Shown here: in pieces, positions 7,594 through 17,159 of the stretch
Layout of the letters: each line of letters starts with the position of its first letter
Numbering within the stretch: the first letter of the stretch is position 1
From: Lachnospiraceae bacterium
GTDB taxonomy: Bacteria; Bacillota; Clostridia; Lachnospirales; Lachnospiraceae
DNA: 42,460 bases
Direction of reading: 5' to 3'
Assembly (NCBI GenBank): GCA_024680675.1
Contig: JAILBX010000115.1
Location: 1 to 42,460, forward strand
Notes under the pieces: model-generated
The model's input: the letters and a program-made list of their open reading frames with translations, nothing else
Told to the model about the DNA's origin: nothing
Databases searched by the model: none
Translations under genes and position numbers: made by a program

Positions 7594-8796
7594 ATGAAAG
7601 CTTGTGTAATAGGAGGAGGAGCTTCGGGAATGACCTCTGCCATAGCCATGGCAAGGAAAGGGGTTGAGGTTACTCTTTATGAGCATAGTGACAGGGTAGG
7701 AAAGAAGCTGCTGTCAACAGGAAACGGAAAATGCAATATTTCAAATACCGACAGAGATCTTAAGCACTATCACGGTGACAGTAAATTTATAGCAGAGGTT
7801 TTTGAAAAAATGCCCTTTGATGCGGCTATATCCTTTCTTACAGGGCTTGGAATATATACGAAAAACAAAAACGGATACCTTTACCCAAATTCAGAGCAGG
7901 CAGCGGCAGTAAATGATGTGTTAAGGCATGCTCTTAAAAGGTACGGGGTGAAGCTTTTTACTGAAACCAAGATAAAAAGTATAAGTCCCTTAAAAGAGGG
8001 TGAAGGTTTTTTACTGATAACAGATAAGGGAAGGGAGACTTGTGACAAGCTTGTTATAGCTGCCGGTTCAAAGGCGGCGCCTAAAAGCGGATCTGACGGT
8101 TCCGGTTATGAACTGGCAGAAGCTTTGGGGCATAAGGTAGTTACGGTACTTCCGGCCCTGTGTGCTCTTAAATCCAATGACAGTGCCTGTAAAGCCATAG
8201 CCGGAGTAAGAACAGATGCCCTTGTCCGACTCTTTGTGGATGGAAGGGAGCTGGCAAGGGACAGGGGCGAGGTTCAGTTTACTGATTACGGAATATCCGG
8301 TATACCTGTATTTCAGCTAAGCTACCTGGCTGTCAGAGCCATATACTCTAAAAAAAAGGTAAGAGCGGTGATCGATCTTATGCCTGAGCTTTCCATGGAA
8401 TACCTTATTGAGTATCTGACGGGGAGAAAGAGAGAGGATGAAAGCAAGACGGCAGCTGAGTTTCTTATAGGTATGCTAAATAAGAACCTGGCTCTTTTGA
8501 TAATAAAAAAAAGTAATCTGAAATCCGATATTTCCATGGAAAAAGTAAGTGAAGAGGAAATAAAAGACATAGCATTTAATATAAAGGAATTGCAATTTGA
8601 AATAACAGGATATAACTCCTTTGATAAAGCACAGATCTGTCAGGGAGGGGTGACTACAAAGGAGTTAAGCAGTAATCTTGAATCCTGTTTCCACAAGGGC
8701 CTTTTTTTTGCGGGAGAGATCATTGACGTTAATGGTGACTGTGGAGGTTATAACCTTACCTGGGCCTTTTGCACAGGCCTGCTGGCGGCTCTTTGA
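7594..8796 (+). CDS. HI0933-family NAD(P)/FAD-dependent oxidoreductase (BaiN/RdsA-like fold)
   Basis: This 400-aa flavoprotein has an N-terminal FAD dinucleotide motif GGGASGM, the family hallmark STGNGKCNISN and a C-terminal FAD-contact block around FAGEIIDVNGDCGGYN. These place it in the HI0933 family, whose members are mostly of unknown substrate. I chose ATG 7594 over GTG 7552 because the FAD motif normally begins directly at the N-terminus (MKACVIGGG) and AAGGGAT lies upstream. The ribosome site is weak. It follows the flippase gene after 38 bases and precedes a second, unrelated FAD protein. The substrate is unknown. Confidence 0.85.
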   Translation: MKACVIGGGASGMTSAIAMARKGVEVTLYEHSDRVGKKLLSTGNGKCNISNTDRDLKHYHGDSKFIAEVFEKMPFDAAISFLTGLGIYTKNKNGYLYPNSEQAAAVNDVLRHALKRYGVKLFTETKIKSISPLKEGEGFLLITDKGRETCDKLVIAAGSKAAPKSGSDGSGYELAEALGHKVVTVLPALCALKSNDSACKAIAGVRTDALVRLFVDGRELARDRGEVQFTDYGISGIPVFQLSYLAVRAIYSKKKVRAVIDLMPELSMEYLIEYLTGRKREDESKTAAEFLIGMLNKNLALLIIKKSNLKSDISMEKVSEEEIKDIAFNIKELQFEITGYNSFDKAQICQGGVTTKELSSNLESCFHKGLFFAGEIIDVNGDCGGYNLTWAFCTGLLAAL

Positions 8797-8837
8797 TCCC
8801 CTTGGAAAGGGCAGATTGTTTGAGGATTTAACATTAT

Positions 8838-10460
8838 ATGATAAAGCTTTCAGGAATAAAGCTCCTTCCCGGTGAGAGTGAGGAGCTTTTGGAAAAGAAA
8901 ATAAGGAGCTGTTTAAAAACCAGGGCTGATTTTGAGTACCATATAATAAAAAAGTCTCTGGATGCCAGAAAAAAACCGGAGATCTCTTATGTCTACTCCC
9001 TTTCGGTAAAGCTCAATGAAAAGGAAGAAAAAAGACTGCTTAAAAATTCTTCAGTTAAGAATATATCACCCTATTCAAGGGTTTTGTATGAACCAAGGCT
9101 CCTTAAGCCTTCAGAGAAAAGTTTGGGACAAGAGCTCAGGCCGGTGATAGTGGGCTTTGGCCCATGCGGTATTTTCTGCGCCTATGTCCTTACCCTTGCA
9201 GGACTTAAGCCCCTTGTAATAGAAAGAGGTTTAAGGATAGATGAAAGAGCAAGGGAGGTTGAAGCCTTTTGGGAAGGGAAGGAGCTTGACAGTGAATGTA
9301 ATGTTGCCTTTGGAGAAGGAGGGGCAGGAGCCTTTTCCGACGGCAAATTAAATACCGGTGTAAAGGACAGAGAGGGCTTTGGAGGCTTTATACTGGATAC
9401 ATTTGTTAAATATGGTGCCGACAGGGAGTTAAGCTATATGGCAAAGCCCCATATAGGCACAGATCGCTTAAGAGATATTATAAGAAATCTAAGAAGCGAT
9501 ATGGAAAAAATGGGATGCAGCTTTATGTTTGATACCGCCTTGAGGGAGCTCTTAATAGAAGAGGGCAGGATCAGAGGGATTAAGACAAGCAGAGGAGAGA
9601 TCAAAAGTAATAAGGTGGTTCTTGCTATCGGTCATTCTGCCAGAGATACCTTTTTGATGCTCAGGGATAAGGGTTTGAATATGACCTCAAAGCCCTTTGC
9701 TGTGGGCTTCAGACTTGAGCATGCTCAAAGCCTTTTGAATGAAAGTCAGTATGGGAGGGGACATGACAAGAGCCTTCCGGCTGCTGATTACAAGGTTACC
9801 AACAAAAGCAAAAAGGGAAAGATGGTTTATTCCTTCTGTATGTGTCCCGGAGGTTATGTGGTGGATTCTTCATCTCAGGCTGGACAGCTTTGTATAAACG
9901 GTATGAGTTATTCGGGGAGAGACGGGAAAAACTGTAATTCTGCTATTGTTGTAGCTGTTGATGAGAAGGACTACGGTTATTCCGAAGATCCTCTTAAGGG
10001 TATGTATTATCAGGAAGATCTGGAAAAGAAGGCCTTTGATCTCTGCGGGGGAAAGATCCCCCTTCAGACCCTTGGAGCCTTTAAGGAGGGCAGGGTAAAT
10101 ACTGAGGATGAATTTAAGCTAAGCCCCTGTATAAAGGGAAGCTATGAAAGGGCGGATCTTACAGGGATATTGAGCAGGGAGCAGAATGAGGCCATAATAG
10201 AGTCTATTGAAAAATGGAATGAAAGCATAAAAGGCTTTTCAGATCCTTTTAGTCTCTTATCGGCTGTCGAATCAAGGACATCCTCTCCTGTCAGGATATT
10301 AAGGGATGAATACCTTGAAAGTAATATAAGGGGAGTCTATCCGGCAGGTGAAGGAGCAGGCTATGCCGGAGGGATAATGTCGGCAGCTATGGATGGTATA
10401 AGAATCGCCGAGAGGATACTGGATAGTATAAGACTTTCTGCCCCTTTACAGGAATCCTGA
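8838..10460 (+). CDS. COG2509-type FAD-dependent dehydrogenase
   Basis: This is a 540-aa predicted FAD-dependent dehydrogenase of the uncharacterised COG2509 group. An N-terminal ~90-residue domain precedes the FAD motif GFGPCGIFCAYVL (about 110-122). Further family blocks are EGGAGAFSDGKLNTG and the C-terminal YPAGEGAGYAGGIMSAAMDG. Length and block order match the family. The physiological substrate is unknown. The ribosome site before ATG 8838 is weak, with only a GAGG about 15 bases upstream. It is the second flavoprotein in a row, but the two belong to different families and are not a recent duplication. Confidence 0.85.
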   Translation: MIKLSGIKLLPGESEELLEKKIRSCLKTRADFEYHIIKKSLDARKKPEISYVYSLSVKLNEKEEKRLLKNSSVKNISPYSRVLYEPRLLKPSEKSLGQELRPVIVGFGPCGIFCAYVLTLAGLKPLVIERGLRIDERAREVEAFWEGKELDSECNVAFGEGGAGAFSDGKLNTGVKDREGFGGFILDTFVKYGADRELSYMAKPHIGTDRLRDIIRNLRSDMEKMGCSFMFDTALRELLIEEGRIRGIKTSRGEIKSNKVVLAIGHSARDTFLMLRDKGLNMTSKPFAVGFRLEHAQSLLNESQYGRGHDKSLPAADYKVTNKSKKGKMVYSFCMCPGGYVVDSSSQAGQLCINGMSYSGRDGKNCNSAIVVAVDEKDYGYSEDPLKGMYYQEDLEKKAFDLCGGKIPLQTLGAFKEGRVNTEDEFKLSPCIKGSYERADLTGILSREQNEAIIESIEKWNESIKGFSDPFSLLSAVESRTSSPVRILRDEYLESNIRGVYPAGEGAGYAGGIMSAAMDGIRIAERILDSIRLSAPLQES

Positions 10461-10491
10461 AAAGGACAGGGCTTTCTAAGGAGAAGTTATC

Positions 10492-10713
10492 ATGAATATG
10501 GATGAGAGAATAAAAAAGATAAATGAGCTTTATCATAAGTCTCAGGCGGAGGGACTGACTCCGGAGGAGAAGGCATTGCAGAAAAAGCTCAGGGATGAAT
10601 ATATCGCTTCCGTCAAGGGTAATCTTAAGGCCCAGCTTGATAATATAAATATTCAGGAAGAGGATGGAAGCATAACAAACCTTGGGGAAAAATATGGAAG
10701 TAAAAAGAGATAA
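10492..10713 (+). CDS. DUF896 (UPF0291, YnzC-like) small protein
   Basis: This 73-aa soluble, highly charged helical protein matches the DUF896 family: MDERIKKINELYHKSQ at the start, then GLTPEEKALQKKLRDEYI. The B. subtilis homologue YnzC forms a two-helix structure with no established role; a paralogue lies in the SOS-induced yneA operon. AAGGAG lies 8 bases before ATG 10492; a second ATG two codons later is equally possible. Its 3' end overlaps the cyclo-ligase gene by 20 bases. Function is unknown. Confidence 0.88.
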   Translation: MNMDERIKKINELYHKSQAEGLTPEEKALQKKLRDEYIASVKGNLKAQLDNINIQEEDGSITNLGEKYGSKKR

Positions 10714-11269
10714 AAAGGAGTTCAGAAAAGAGGCCTTAAAAAAGCGGGACGGGCTTTTGGAAGGTTATATTTTAAGGGCTTCCCTGCTGATAGAGGATAA
10801 GATCTGCAAGGCTGTTTTAAGTAAAAACCTCAGCTGCATAGGATTGTATGCTTCCTATAGAAGTGAGGTAAGAACCGATGGACTTATAAAGAAGCTTTTA
10901 GCTATGGATAAGAGGCTGTGTCTTCCAAGATCCCTAAAGGAGAATGAGCTTCCCATCCTGAAGTTTTATCAGATAAAGGACACAGAGACTGACATTATTT
11001 CGGGATATAAGGGTATAGGAGAGCCGGATCCCAAAAGATGTAAGGAAGTACTTAAGGAAGAAATGGATATGATAATCGTCCCCGGAGTGTGTTTTGGCAA
11101 AGACCGTTCAAGAATGGGTTACGGGGCAGGCTTTTACGACAGATACCTTATGGATTTTTCCGGGGAGAAGGTGGGTATCTCTTTTGAAGAGATGGTGTAT
11201 GACAGCATACCCTTTGATGAAAGGGATATACCGCTGCAGGCAGTTGTTACTGAAGAGAGGACATATTGA
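10694..11269 (+). CDS. 5-formyltetrahydrofolate cyclo-ligase
   Basis: This enzyme converts 5-formyl-THF to 5,10-methenyl-THF using ATP and returns this storage folate to one-carbon metabolism. The 191-aa protein has the conserved ATP/Mg and folate region DMIIVPGVCFGKDRSRMGYG and GAGFYDRYL, which defines the MTHFS family (YgfA/YqgN). ATG 10694 is preferred over an in-frame TTG at 10682 because it gives the usual short lead before the first helix. The start lies inside the DUF896 gene (20-base overlap), and the stop abuts miaB, so the three are likely one transcript. Confidence 0.92.
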   Translation: MEVKRDKKEFRKEALKKRDGLLEGYILRASLLIEDKICKAVLSKNLSCIGLYASYRSEVRTDGLIKKLLAMDKRLCLPRSLKENELPILKFYQIKDTETDIISGYKGIGEPDPKRCKEVLKEEMDMIIVPGVCFGKDRSRMGYGAGFYDRYLMDFSGEKVGISFEEMVYDSIPFDERDIPLQAVVTEERTY

Positions 11270-11271
11270 AA

Positions 11272-12708
11272 ATGGGTCAAGATAATAATATTCCAATGGA
11301 GGAACCCGCCAGACAGTTCTATTTTATGGAGCTTGCGGGAAAACTCAGAGAGGATAAGGAAAAGAAGATAGGGAGAGCACTGACCTACCATGTTACCACC
11401 TTTGGCTGTCAGATGAATGCCAGAGATTCCGAAAAGCTTTCGGGCATCCTTGAAAGGATAGGCTATACCTGTACCGAAAGAGAGGAGGATGCTGATCTGG
11501 TGCTCTTTAATACCTGTACCATAAGAGATAATGCAGATCAAAAGGTATATGGAAGACTGGGTTATCTACATGGTAAAAACCAGAATAAAAAGGAAAGGAT
11601 AATAGCTCTTTGCGGTTGTATGATGCAGGAGCCTTCAGCTCTTGAAAAGATCAAAAAAAGCTATCCCTTTGTAAATATAATCTTCGGAACTCACAATGTA
11701 TATAAGCTGGCTGAGCTCATATGTATTCAGGCAGAGTCCGGCCATATGGTGATAGACATATTAAAGGATACGGATCTGATCGTAGAGGATATTCCCAATC
11801 TTCGCAAATACCCTTTTAAATCCGGTGTTAATATAATGTTCGGATGCAATAATTTCTGCAGCTACTGTATAGTACCCTATGTAAGAGGCAGAGAAAGAAG
11901 CAGGGAACCAAGAGAGATATTAAGGGAGATAGAAAGGCTTTCAGAGGATGGGGTAAAGGAGGTAATGCTCCTTGGTCAGAATGTTAATTCCTATGGAAGG
12001 GGACTTTCAGAAGACATAGACTTTTCAGGGCTTCTAAGGGAGGTTGAAAAGGTTGAGGGAATAGAGAGAATAAGATTTATGACCTCCCATCCCAAGGATC
12101 TTTCAGATGATCTCATAAATGTTATGAAGGAGTCAAATAAGATATGCAGGCACATTCACCTTCCCCTTCAATCAGGAAGCAATAAGATACTAAAGAGGAT
12201 GAACCGAAGCTATACAAGGGAGCAATACCTGCTTTTAGCCCAAAAGCTTAAAAGGGAGATCCCCGATATAGCAATAACTACAGATATAATCATTGGATTT
12301 CCGGGGGAAACTCCTGAGGATGTGGATGATACCATAGATGTAATAAATAAGGTTGGATATGACGGAGCTTTTACTTTTATTTATTCCAAAAGATCCAACA
12401 CACCGGCGGCAGATATGCCGGATCAGGTAAGTGAAGAACAGAATAAAAGGGAGTTTGACAGGGTATTAAAGAGGGTTCAGGAAGTGGCCAGGGAAAGAGC
12501 TGCTCTTAGAACCGGAAGGATAGAAAAGGTGCTGGTGGAAGAGATAAACAGCAATGATCCGGGTCTTATGACCGGCAGACTTTCCTCAAACCTTGTGGTT
12601 CATTTTAAAGGAGACGAGTCATTAATAGGACAGATTGTGGATGTTAAGCTAAAGGAATGTAAGAATTTTTACTATATTGGAGAAATGATACAGGAGGGAA
12701 AAAACTAA
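11272..12708 (+). CDS. miaB: MiaB: tRNA-2-methylthio-N6-dimethylallyladenosine synthase
   Basis: This radical-SAM methylthiotransferase converts i6A37 to ms2i6A37 in tRNAs reading U-starting codons. From ATG 11272 (478 aa) the N-terminal UPF0004 domain carries the auxiliary-cluster cysteines Cys46, Cys82 and Cys116. The radical-SAM motif in [20 protein letters not shown] supplies Cys192, Cys196 and Cys199, and a C-terminal TRAM domain ends the protein. The N-terminal [10 protein letters not shown] block is typical of clostridial MiaB. A TTG at 11266 is nearer to GAGAGG and would overlap the previous stop, so the exact start is open. The intact motifs separate it from MtaB and RimO. Confidence 0.95.
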   Translation: MGQDNNIPMEEPARQFYFMELAGKLREDKEKKIGRALTYHVTTFGCQMNARDSEKLSGILERIGYTCTEREEDADLVLFNTCTIRDNADQKVYGRLGYLHGKNQNKKERIIALCGCMMQEPSALEKIKKSYPFVNIIFGTHNVYKLAELICIQAESGHMVIDILKDTDLIVEDIPNLRKYPFKSGVNIMFGCNNFCSYCIVPYVRGRERSREPREILREIERLSEDGVKEVMLLGQNVNSYGRGLSEDIDFSGLLREVEKVEGIERIRFMTSHPKDLSDDLINVMKESNKICRHIHLPLQSGSNKILKRMNRSYTREQYLLLAQKLKREIPDIAITTDIIIGFPGETPEDVDDTIDVINKVGYDGAFTFIYSKRSNTPAADMPDQVSEEQNKREFDRVLKRVQEVARERAALRTGRIEKVLVEEINSNDPGLMTGRLSSNLVVHFKGDESLIGQIVDVKLKECKNFYYIGEMIQEGKN

Positions 12709-12709
12709 A

Positions 12710-13975
12710 ATGAAGAAAGCAATGACTATTACACAGAAGATACTGGCAGATCATGCCGGACTTGAGTATGTGGAGGCCGGACAGCTTATTGAAGCAAGGC
12801 TGGATCTTGTACTGGGCAATGATATTACAACTCCGGTTGCCATAAGGGAGATGGAGAAGATCAATAAGGACGGGGTCTATGATAAGGACAAGATAGCTCT
12901 GGTTATGGATCATTTTACTCCCAACAGAGACATAAAATCAGCTGAAAACTGTATGTGTGTGAGAAACTTTGCCAATAAGCATGAAATAAGCCATTATTAT
13001 GATGTGGGAAAGATGGGAATAGAGCATGCTCTTTTGCCGGAGCAGGGCTTAACAGTAGCAGGAGATGTTATAATCGGAGCCGATTCACATACCTGTACCT
13101 ACGGTGCTCTCGGAGCCTTCTCAACAGGAGTGGGAAGTACTGATATGGCAGCGGGAATGGCCACAGGCAAGGCCTGGTTTAAGGTGCCCTCAGCCATTAA
13201 ATTTAATCTTATCGGCAAGCCTTCCAAATGGGTAAGCGGTAAGGATGTAATACTTCACATAATCGGCCTTATCGGCGTGGATGGAGCACTTTACAGATCC
13301 ATGGAATTTGCCGGGGAGGGTATAAAGAATCTTTCCATGGATGACAGATTTACTATCTGTAATATGGCTATAGAAGCAGGAGGAAAAAACGGTATATTCC
13401 CTGTGGACGACCTTGCTATAGAATATATGAAGGCCCATTCTAAGAAGCCCTATAAGATATATGAGGCAGATGAGGATGCAGTATATGATGAGGAGTACAC
13501 GATCGATCTTTCAAGCCTTAAGTCAACCGTGGCCTTCCCTCATCTCCCTGAGAATACCAAAACAATTGATGAAATAAAAGAGGAGATAAAGATACAGCAG
13601 GTTGTGATAGGCTCCTGTACAAACGGAAGACTTGACGATCTCAGGATAGCAGCAAAGATACTGGAGGGTAAAAAGGTTGATGATAATGTGAGGTGCATTA
13701 TAATTCCGGCTACTCAGAATATTTATCTTCAGGCTATGGAGGAGGGCTTATTAAAGACCTTTATAGAAGCCGGAGCTGTTGTTTCCACTCCTACCTGCGG
13801 TCCCTGCCTTGGCGGTCATATGGGAATACTGGCAAAGGGTGAAAGATGTGTATCCACCACTAACAGAAACTTTGTCGGCAGGATGGGGCATGTGGAATCG
13901 GAAATCTATCTTGCCAGTCCTGCAGTTGCGGCAGCAAGTGCCATAGCAGGTCATATTGCAGCTCCCTGTGACTGA
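12710..13975 (+). CDS. leuC: LeuC: 3-isopropylmalate dehydratase large subunit
   Basis: With LeuD this forms the [4Fe-4S] isomerase that interconverts 2- and 3-isopropylmalate in leucine synthesis. The 421-aa length fits the shorter LeuC2/HacA-like type found in clostridia and archaea, not the ~465-aa proteobacterial type. The cluster cysteines are Cys303 (GSCTNGR), Cys363 and Cys366 (TCGPC). The active-site [10 protein letters not shown] block is at 123-132. It begins one base after miaB, with AGGAGGG 11 bases upstream. No leuA or leuB is in the window, so the rest of the pathway must lie elsewhere. A related homoaconitase or citramalate-pathway substrate cannot be excluded. Confidence 0.9.
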   Translation: MKKAMTITQKILADHAGLEYVEAGQLIEARLDLVLGNDITTPVAIREMEKINKDGVYDKDKIALVMDHFTPNRDIKSAENCMCVRNFANKHEISHYYDVGKMGIEHALLPEQGLTVAGDVIIGADSHTCTYGALGAFSTGVGSTDMAAGMATGKAWFKVPSAIKFNLIGKPSKWVSGKDVILHIIGLIGVDGALYRSMEFAGEGIKNLSMDDRFTICNMAIEAGGKNGIFPVDDLAIEYMKAHSKKPYKIYEADEDAVYDEEYTIDLSSLKSTVAFPHLPENTKTIDEIKEEIKIQQVVIGSCTNGRLDDLRIAAKILEGKKVDDNVRCIIIPATQNIYLQAMEEGLLKTFIEAGAVVSTPTCGPCLGGHMGILAKGERCVSTTNRNFVGRMGHVESEIYLASPAVAAASAIAGHIAAPCD

Positions 13976-14052
13976 TCCTTTAAAAGGACAGGGGGACTGA
14001 GGAGACAGGTAAGGAAGAGAGACAATAAACATTTATAATAAAGGAGAAAGCC

Positions 14053-14544
14053 ATGGAAGCTAAGGGAAGTGTTTTTAAATACGGAGACAATGTAGATACT
14101 GATGTTATAATACCTGCCAGATATCTTGCCATTCAGGATCCAAAGGAGCTGGCAGAGCATTGTATGGAGGATATTGATGACAGCTTTGTTAAAAGAGTGA
14201 ACAAGGGAGATATAATGGTAGCGGGAAAGAATTTCGGCTGTGGCTCTTCAAGAGAGCATGCTCCCCTTGTAATAAAGGTGAGCGGAGTCAGCTGTGTTAT
14301 TGCCGAGACCTTTGCAAGGATCTTTTACAGGAATGCCATTAATATAGGTCTTCCCATAATAGAATGTAAGGAAGCTTCGGAGAAGATCCAGGAAGGGGAC
14401 GAGATAGAGATAGACTTTGATTCCGGGATCATTACAAATAAGACCAGAAATGAGACCTATAAGGGACAGTCCTTCCCGGAATTTATGCAGAGGATCATAA
14501 AGAATGAAGGTCTTGTAAATTATATAAACAGTCAGGAAGGATAG
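14053..14544 (+). CDS. leuD: LeuD: 3-isopropylmalate dehydratase small subunit
   Basis: The 163-aa swivelling subunit completes the dehydratase encoded by the preceding leuC. It carries [14 protein letters not shown] near the start and the substrate-specificity loop region [14 protein letters not shown], both diagnostic of the aconitase small-subunit family. AAAGGAGAAAG precedes ATG 14053. The 77-base leuC-leuD gap holds no clear terminator. The pair is complete and both active-site regions are intact. Confidence 0.92.
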   Translation: MEAKGSVFKYGDNVDTDVIIPARYLAIQDPKELAEHCMEDIDDSFVKRVNKGDIMVAGKNFGCGSSREHAPLVIKVSGVSCVIAETFARIFYRNAINIGLPIIECKEASEKIQEGDEIEIDFDSGIITNKTRNETYKGQSFPEFMQRIIKNEGLVNYINSQEG

Positions 14545-14546
14545 AA

Positions 14547-14936
14547 GTGCCCCGCTTAAAGACAGGTGATTATTTTGTTATCCTTATTACCCTGCTAATG
14601 TGCCTTTTCATCTTTTTCTCAGGAAAGTTTTGGGGAAATAGGGGCTCAGAAAGCAGTAAAGCGGTGATAAGGGTAGGTGACCTTATCTATGCCAGTTACC
14701 CTCTTTCAAAAGACAGGACAGTAAGGATAGAGGGTAAGGGGGGGCATTACTGTGTCTTAAGGATCGAGGATAGAAGGCTTGATATCATAGAAGCCAACTG
14801 TCCGGATAAGGTCTGCGTAAATACCCCTGCACTTACAAGTACGGATGGAGCCCTGGTCTGCCTTCCGGCAGAGATCCTTGTGACAATAGAAGGAGAAGAG
14901 GGGACAGAGAAGGAATATGATGCTGTTTCACAGTAG
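14547..14936 (+). CDS. NusG domain II-containing membrane-anchored protein
   Basis: This 129-aa protein has one N-terminal transmembrane helix (about 9-28) and a NusG domain II-like beta domain outside, marked by the family motif NCPDKVCVNT. These proteins have no NusG NGN domain and are not transcription factors. They are commonly encoded beside Gx-transporter proteins in clostridia. Translation is inferred from GTG 14547, two bases after the leuD stop, with AGGAAGG about 7 bases upstream. Function is unknown. Adjacency to the next gene suggests a shared membrane complex or export role. Confidence 0.85.
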   Translation: MPRLKTGDYFVILITLLMCLFIFFSGKFWGNRGSESSKAVIRVGDLIYASYPLSKDRTVRIEGKGGHYCVLRIEDRRLDIIEANCPDKVCVNTPALTSTDGALVCLPAEILVTIEGEEGTEKEYDAVSQ

Positions 14937-14951
14937 GCAGGATGGAAGAAG

Positions 14952-15461
14952 ATGAGATCAAATAAGCTTGCGTTTATGGCTCTTATGCTGGCCTTGTCTC
15001 TGGTGACCGGTTATGTGGAGTATCTTATACCGATTCCCACGGGAATTCCCGGTATTAAGCTCGGATTGGCAAATATAGTTACAGTATTTTTAATCCTAAG
15101 AGGACAATATTTGGAGGCCTTTTGGATACTTTTCATACGGGTGATCCTTTCGGGAATCCTTTTTGGAAATCCTGTATCAGTGATATTTGGAATGACCGGA
15201 GGTCTGGCTGCTCTTGCAATAATGATCCTTCTCGAAAGGTCTCATATAAAGCTTAGCATTATAGGAGTAAGCATGTCAGGAGCGGTAGTCCACAATATGG
15301 GTCAGATAATGGTTTCTTTTTTGATGTTAGGGACTAAGAAGGTATTTTATTACCTTCCTTTTCTTATGATAGCCGGTCTTATAACCGGATTTATAACAGG
15401 ATGGATCTGTCAGCTGCTTTTTGAAAGGCTTCCTGGGGATGGAAAGTTTGGGGGACAATAA
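14952..15461 (+). CDS. Gx transporter family membrane protein (Hpre_diP_synt_I family)
   Basis: This is a 169-aa integral membrane protein with about five hydrophobic segments. It carries the family-typical IPTGIPGIKLGLANIVTVF block and a GNPVSVIFGMTGG segment. The Pfam name (heptaprenyl diphosphate synthase component I) is historical; the fold resembles ECF-transporter S components, and many annotations use 'Gx transporter'. The substrate is unknown. It sits 15 bases after the NusG-II gene, a conserved pairing in Firmicutes, and three bases before ruvA. Confidence 0.85.
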   Translation: MRSNKLAFMALMLALSLVTGYVEYLIPIPTGIPGIKLGLANIVTVFLILRGQYLEAFWILFIRVILSGILFGNPVSVIFGMTGGLAALAIMILLERSHIKLSIIGVSMSGAVVHNMGQIMVSFLMLGTKKVFYYLPFLMIAGLITGFITGWICQLLFERLPGDGKFGGQ

Positions 15462-15464
15462 AAA

Positions 15465-16073
15465 ATGATCGCATATCTAAAAGGAGAAGTTGTCGCAATT
15501 TACGAGGATCAGATAGTTCTTGAGGTAAAGGGTATAGGCTATAATATTTTTATGCCCGCAAGCTCTTTGGATCTTATAGAAGGTCTGGGAAGTGAAGTGA
15601 AGGTTTATACATACTTAAGTGTCAGAGAAGATGCCATGCTTTTATACGGGTTTCTGACCAAGGATGATCTGGATTTTTACAAGCTTTTGCTGAGCGTAAA
15701 CGGAGTGGGACCAAAGGCTGCATTATCTGTTCTGTCAGCGATGAATTCAGAGGATATTAAATTTGCTATTTTATCCGGTGACTCAAAAACCATATCCAAG
15801 GCCCCGGGGATAGGAGCAAAGACGGCTCAAAGGATAATAATAGATCTAAAGGACAGAGTGGATCTTAGAGAGGCCTTTGAAAGCAAATCCGAGGCAGTAC
15901 TGCGAAGGGAGGGCAAAGCTGAGAGCCCCGTTCAGGAAGAAGCAGTAGAAGCCCTTACAGCCCTTGGCTATTCGGGAGCAGATGCTTTAAGGGCAGTGAG
16001 AAAGGCCTATGATAACCCTGAGGATGATGTGGAGACTTTGTTGAAGAAGGCATTAAAGCATATTCTTAATTGA
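15465..16073 (+). CDS. ruvA: RuvA: Holliday junction branch-migration DNA-binding subunit
   Basis: RuvA tetramers bind four-way junctions and load the RuvB motor. The 202-aa protein has the N-terminal OB domain (MIAYLKGEVVAIYEDQIVLE), the paired helix-hairpin-helix region around VNGVGPKAALSVLS and APGIGAKTAQRIIIDLKD, and a C-terminal RuvB-contact domain (about 155-202). All three domains are present at normal length. It is followed by ruvB. No ruvC is present, as is usual in Firmicutes, where RecU performs resolution. Confidence 0.96.
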   Translation: MIAYLKGEVVAIYEDQIVLEVKGIGYNIFMPASSLDLIEGLGSEVKVYTYLSVREDAMLLYGFLTKDDLDFYKLLLSVNGVGPKAALSVLSAMNSEDIKFAILSGDSKTISKAPGIGAKTAQRIIIDLKDRVDLREAFESKSEAVLRREGKAESPVQEEAVEALTALGYSGADALRAVRKAYDNPEDDVETLLKKALKHILN

Positions 16074-16128
16074 CGGCCTAAGCTGTTTTCGGACTCAGTA
16101 AAAAATGCTTTTTGATAAGGATAAGAGA

Positions 16129-17124
16129 ATGAAAAAAAGAACCATAGAAACCAATATAACCGAAGAGGATATAAAGCTGGAGGGATCTCTTCGTCCTCAA
16201 AGGCTTGAGGAATATATAGGACAGGGGAAGATAAAAGAGAATCTGAAGGTCTATATAGAGGCTGCAAAGCAAAGGAAGGATTCTCTTGACCATGTACTTT
16301 TATACGGACCTCCCGGACTTGGAAAAACCACTCTGGCCGGAATAATAGCAAATGAAATGGGAAGCTCTATCAAGATAACCTCAGGTCCCGCTATTGAAAA
16401 GCCCGGTGAAATGGCAGCGATACTGAATAATCTTAAAGAAGGAGATGTGCTTTTTGTGGATGAGATCCACAGACTGAACAGGCAGGTGGAGGAGGTTATG
16501 TATCCTGCCATGGAGGATTACTGCATAGATATAATGATCGGAAAAGGTGCTTCCGCCAGATCCATAAGACTTGATCTTCCTAAATTTACCCTTGTGGGAG
16601 CAACTACAAGGGTGGGTTTGCTGACGGCACCCTTAAGAGACCGTTTCGGAGTGATACACAGGCTGGAGTTTTATAATTTTGATGAGCTTTCAACCATTAT
16701 TATGCATTCTGCCAATAAACTGGATGTAAAGATAGAGCCTGAGGGAGCAATGGAGCTTGCCAAAAGAAGCAGGGGAACACCAAGACTTGCAAACCGTCTT
16801 CTAAAGAGAGTAAGAGATTTTGCCCAGGTGAGGTATGAGGGAGTCATAACCCTGGAGGTTGCTTCAAAAGCCCTGGATCTTATGGATGTGGATAAACTGG
16901 GACTTGATCATATAGACAGGAATGTGCTCCTTACAATGATAAATAAATTTGACGGGGGACCTGTGGGACTTGATACCCTTGCAGCCGCCATTTCCGAGGA
17001 TGCGGGAACCATAGAGGATGTTTATGAACCCTACCTTCTTCAAAACGGCCTTATTAACAGAACTCCAAGAGGAAGGGTGGTTACAAGAGCAGCCTATGAG
17101 CATTTCGGTATAGCTATGGATTGA
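16129..17124 (+). CDS. ruvB: RuvB: Holliday junction branch-migration ATPase
   Basis: This is the AAA+ hexameric motor of branch migration. From ATG 16129 it has 331 residues with Walker A GPPGLGKT (60-67), Walker [11 protein letters not shown], the sensor/arginine-finger region [18 protein letters not shown] and a C-terminal winged helix with [12 protein letters not shown]. An in-frame ATG at 16105 would add eight residues; I prefer 16129 because AAGGATAAGAG lies just upstream and family members start near [12 protein letters not shown]. The gene ends 35 bases before the convergent AraC-type regulator. Confidence 0.95.
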   Translation: MKKRTIETNITEEDIKLEGSLRPQRLEEYIGQGKIKENLKVYIEAAKQRKDSLDHVLLYGPPGLGKTTLAGIIANEMGSSIKITSGPAIEKPGEMAAILNNLKEGDVLFVDEIHRLNRQVEEVMYPAMEDYCIDIMIGKGASARSIRLDLPKFTLVGATTRVGLLTAPLRDRFGVIHRLEFYNFDELSTIIMHSANKLDVKIEPEGAMELAKRSRGTPRLANRLLKRVRDFAQVRYEGVITLEVASKALDLMDVDKLGLDHIDRNVLLTMINKFDGGPVGLDTLAAAISEDAGTIEDVYEPYLLQNGLINRTPRGRVVTRAAYEHFGIAMD

Positions 17125-17159
17125 TCACCTTAAGCAGTCTTAACTGCTCTGTTGGCACT

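Noticed and set aside
8678-8875. 65-codon + strand ORF between the two flavoprotein genes
   Set aside because: It overlaps the 3' end of one gene and the start of the next in another frame and has no ribosome site.
15465-17124. Absence of ruvC beside ruvAB as an anomaly
   Set aside because: Firmicutes normally lack RuvC and use RecU, so this is expected.
17133-17148. AGCAGT/ACTGCT stem-loop between ruvB and the convergent regulator as a bidirectional terminator
   Set aside because: The stem is only 6 bp and no T-tract follows on either strand.
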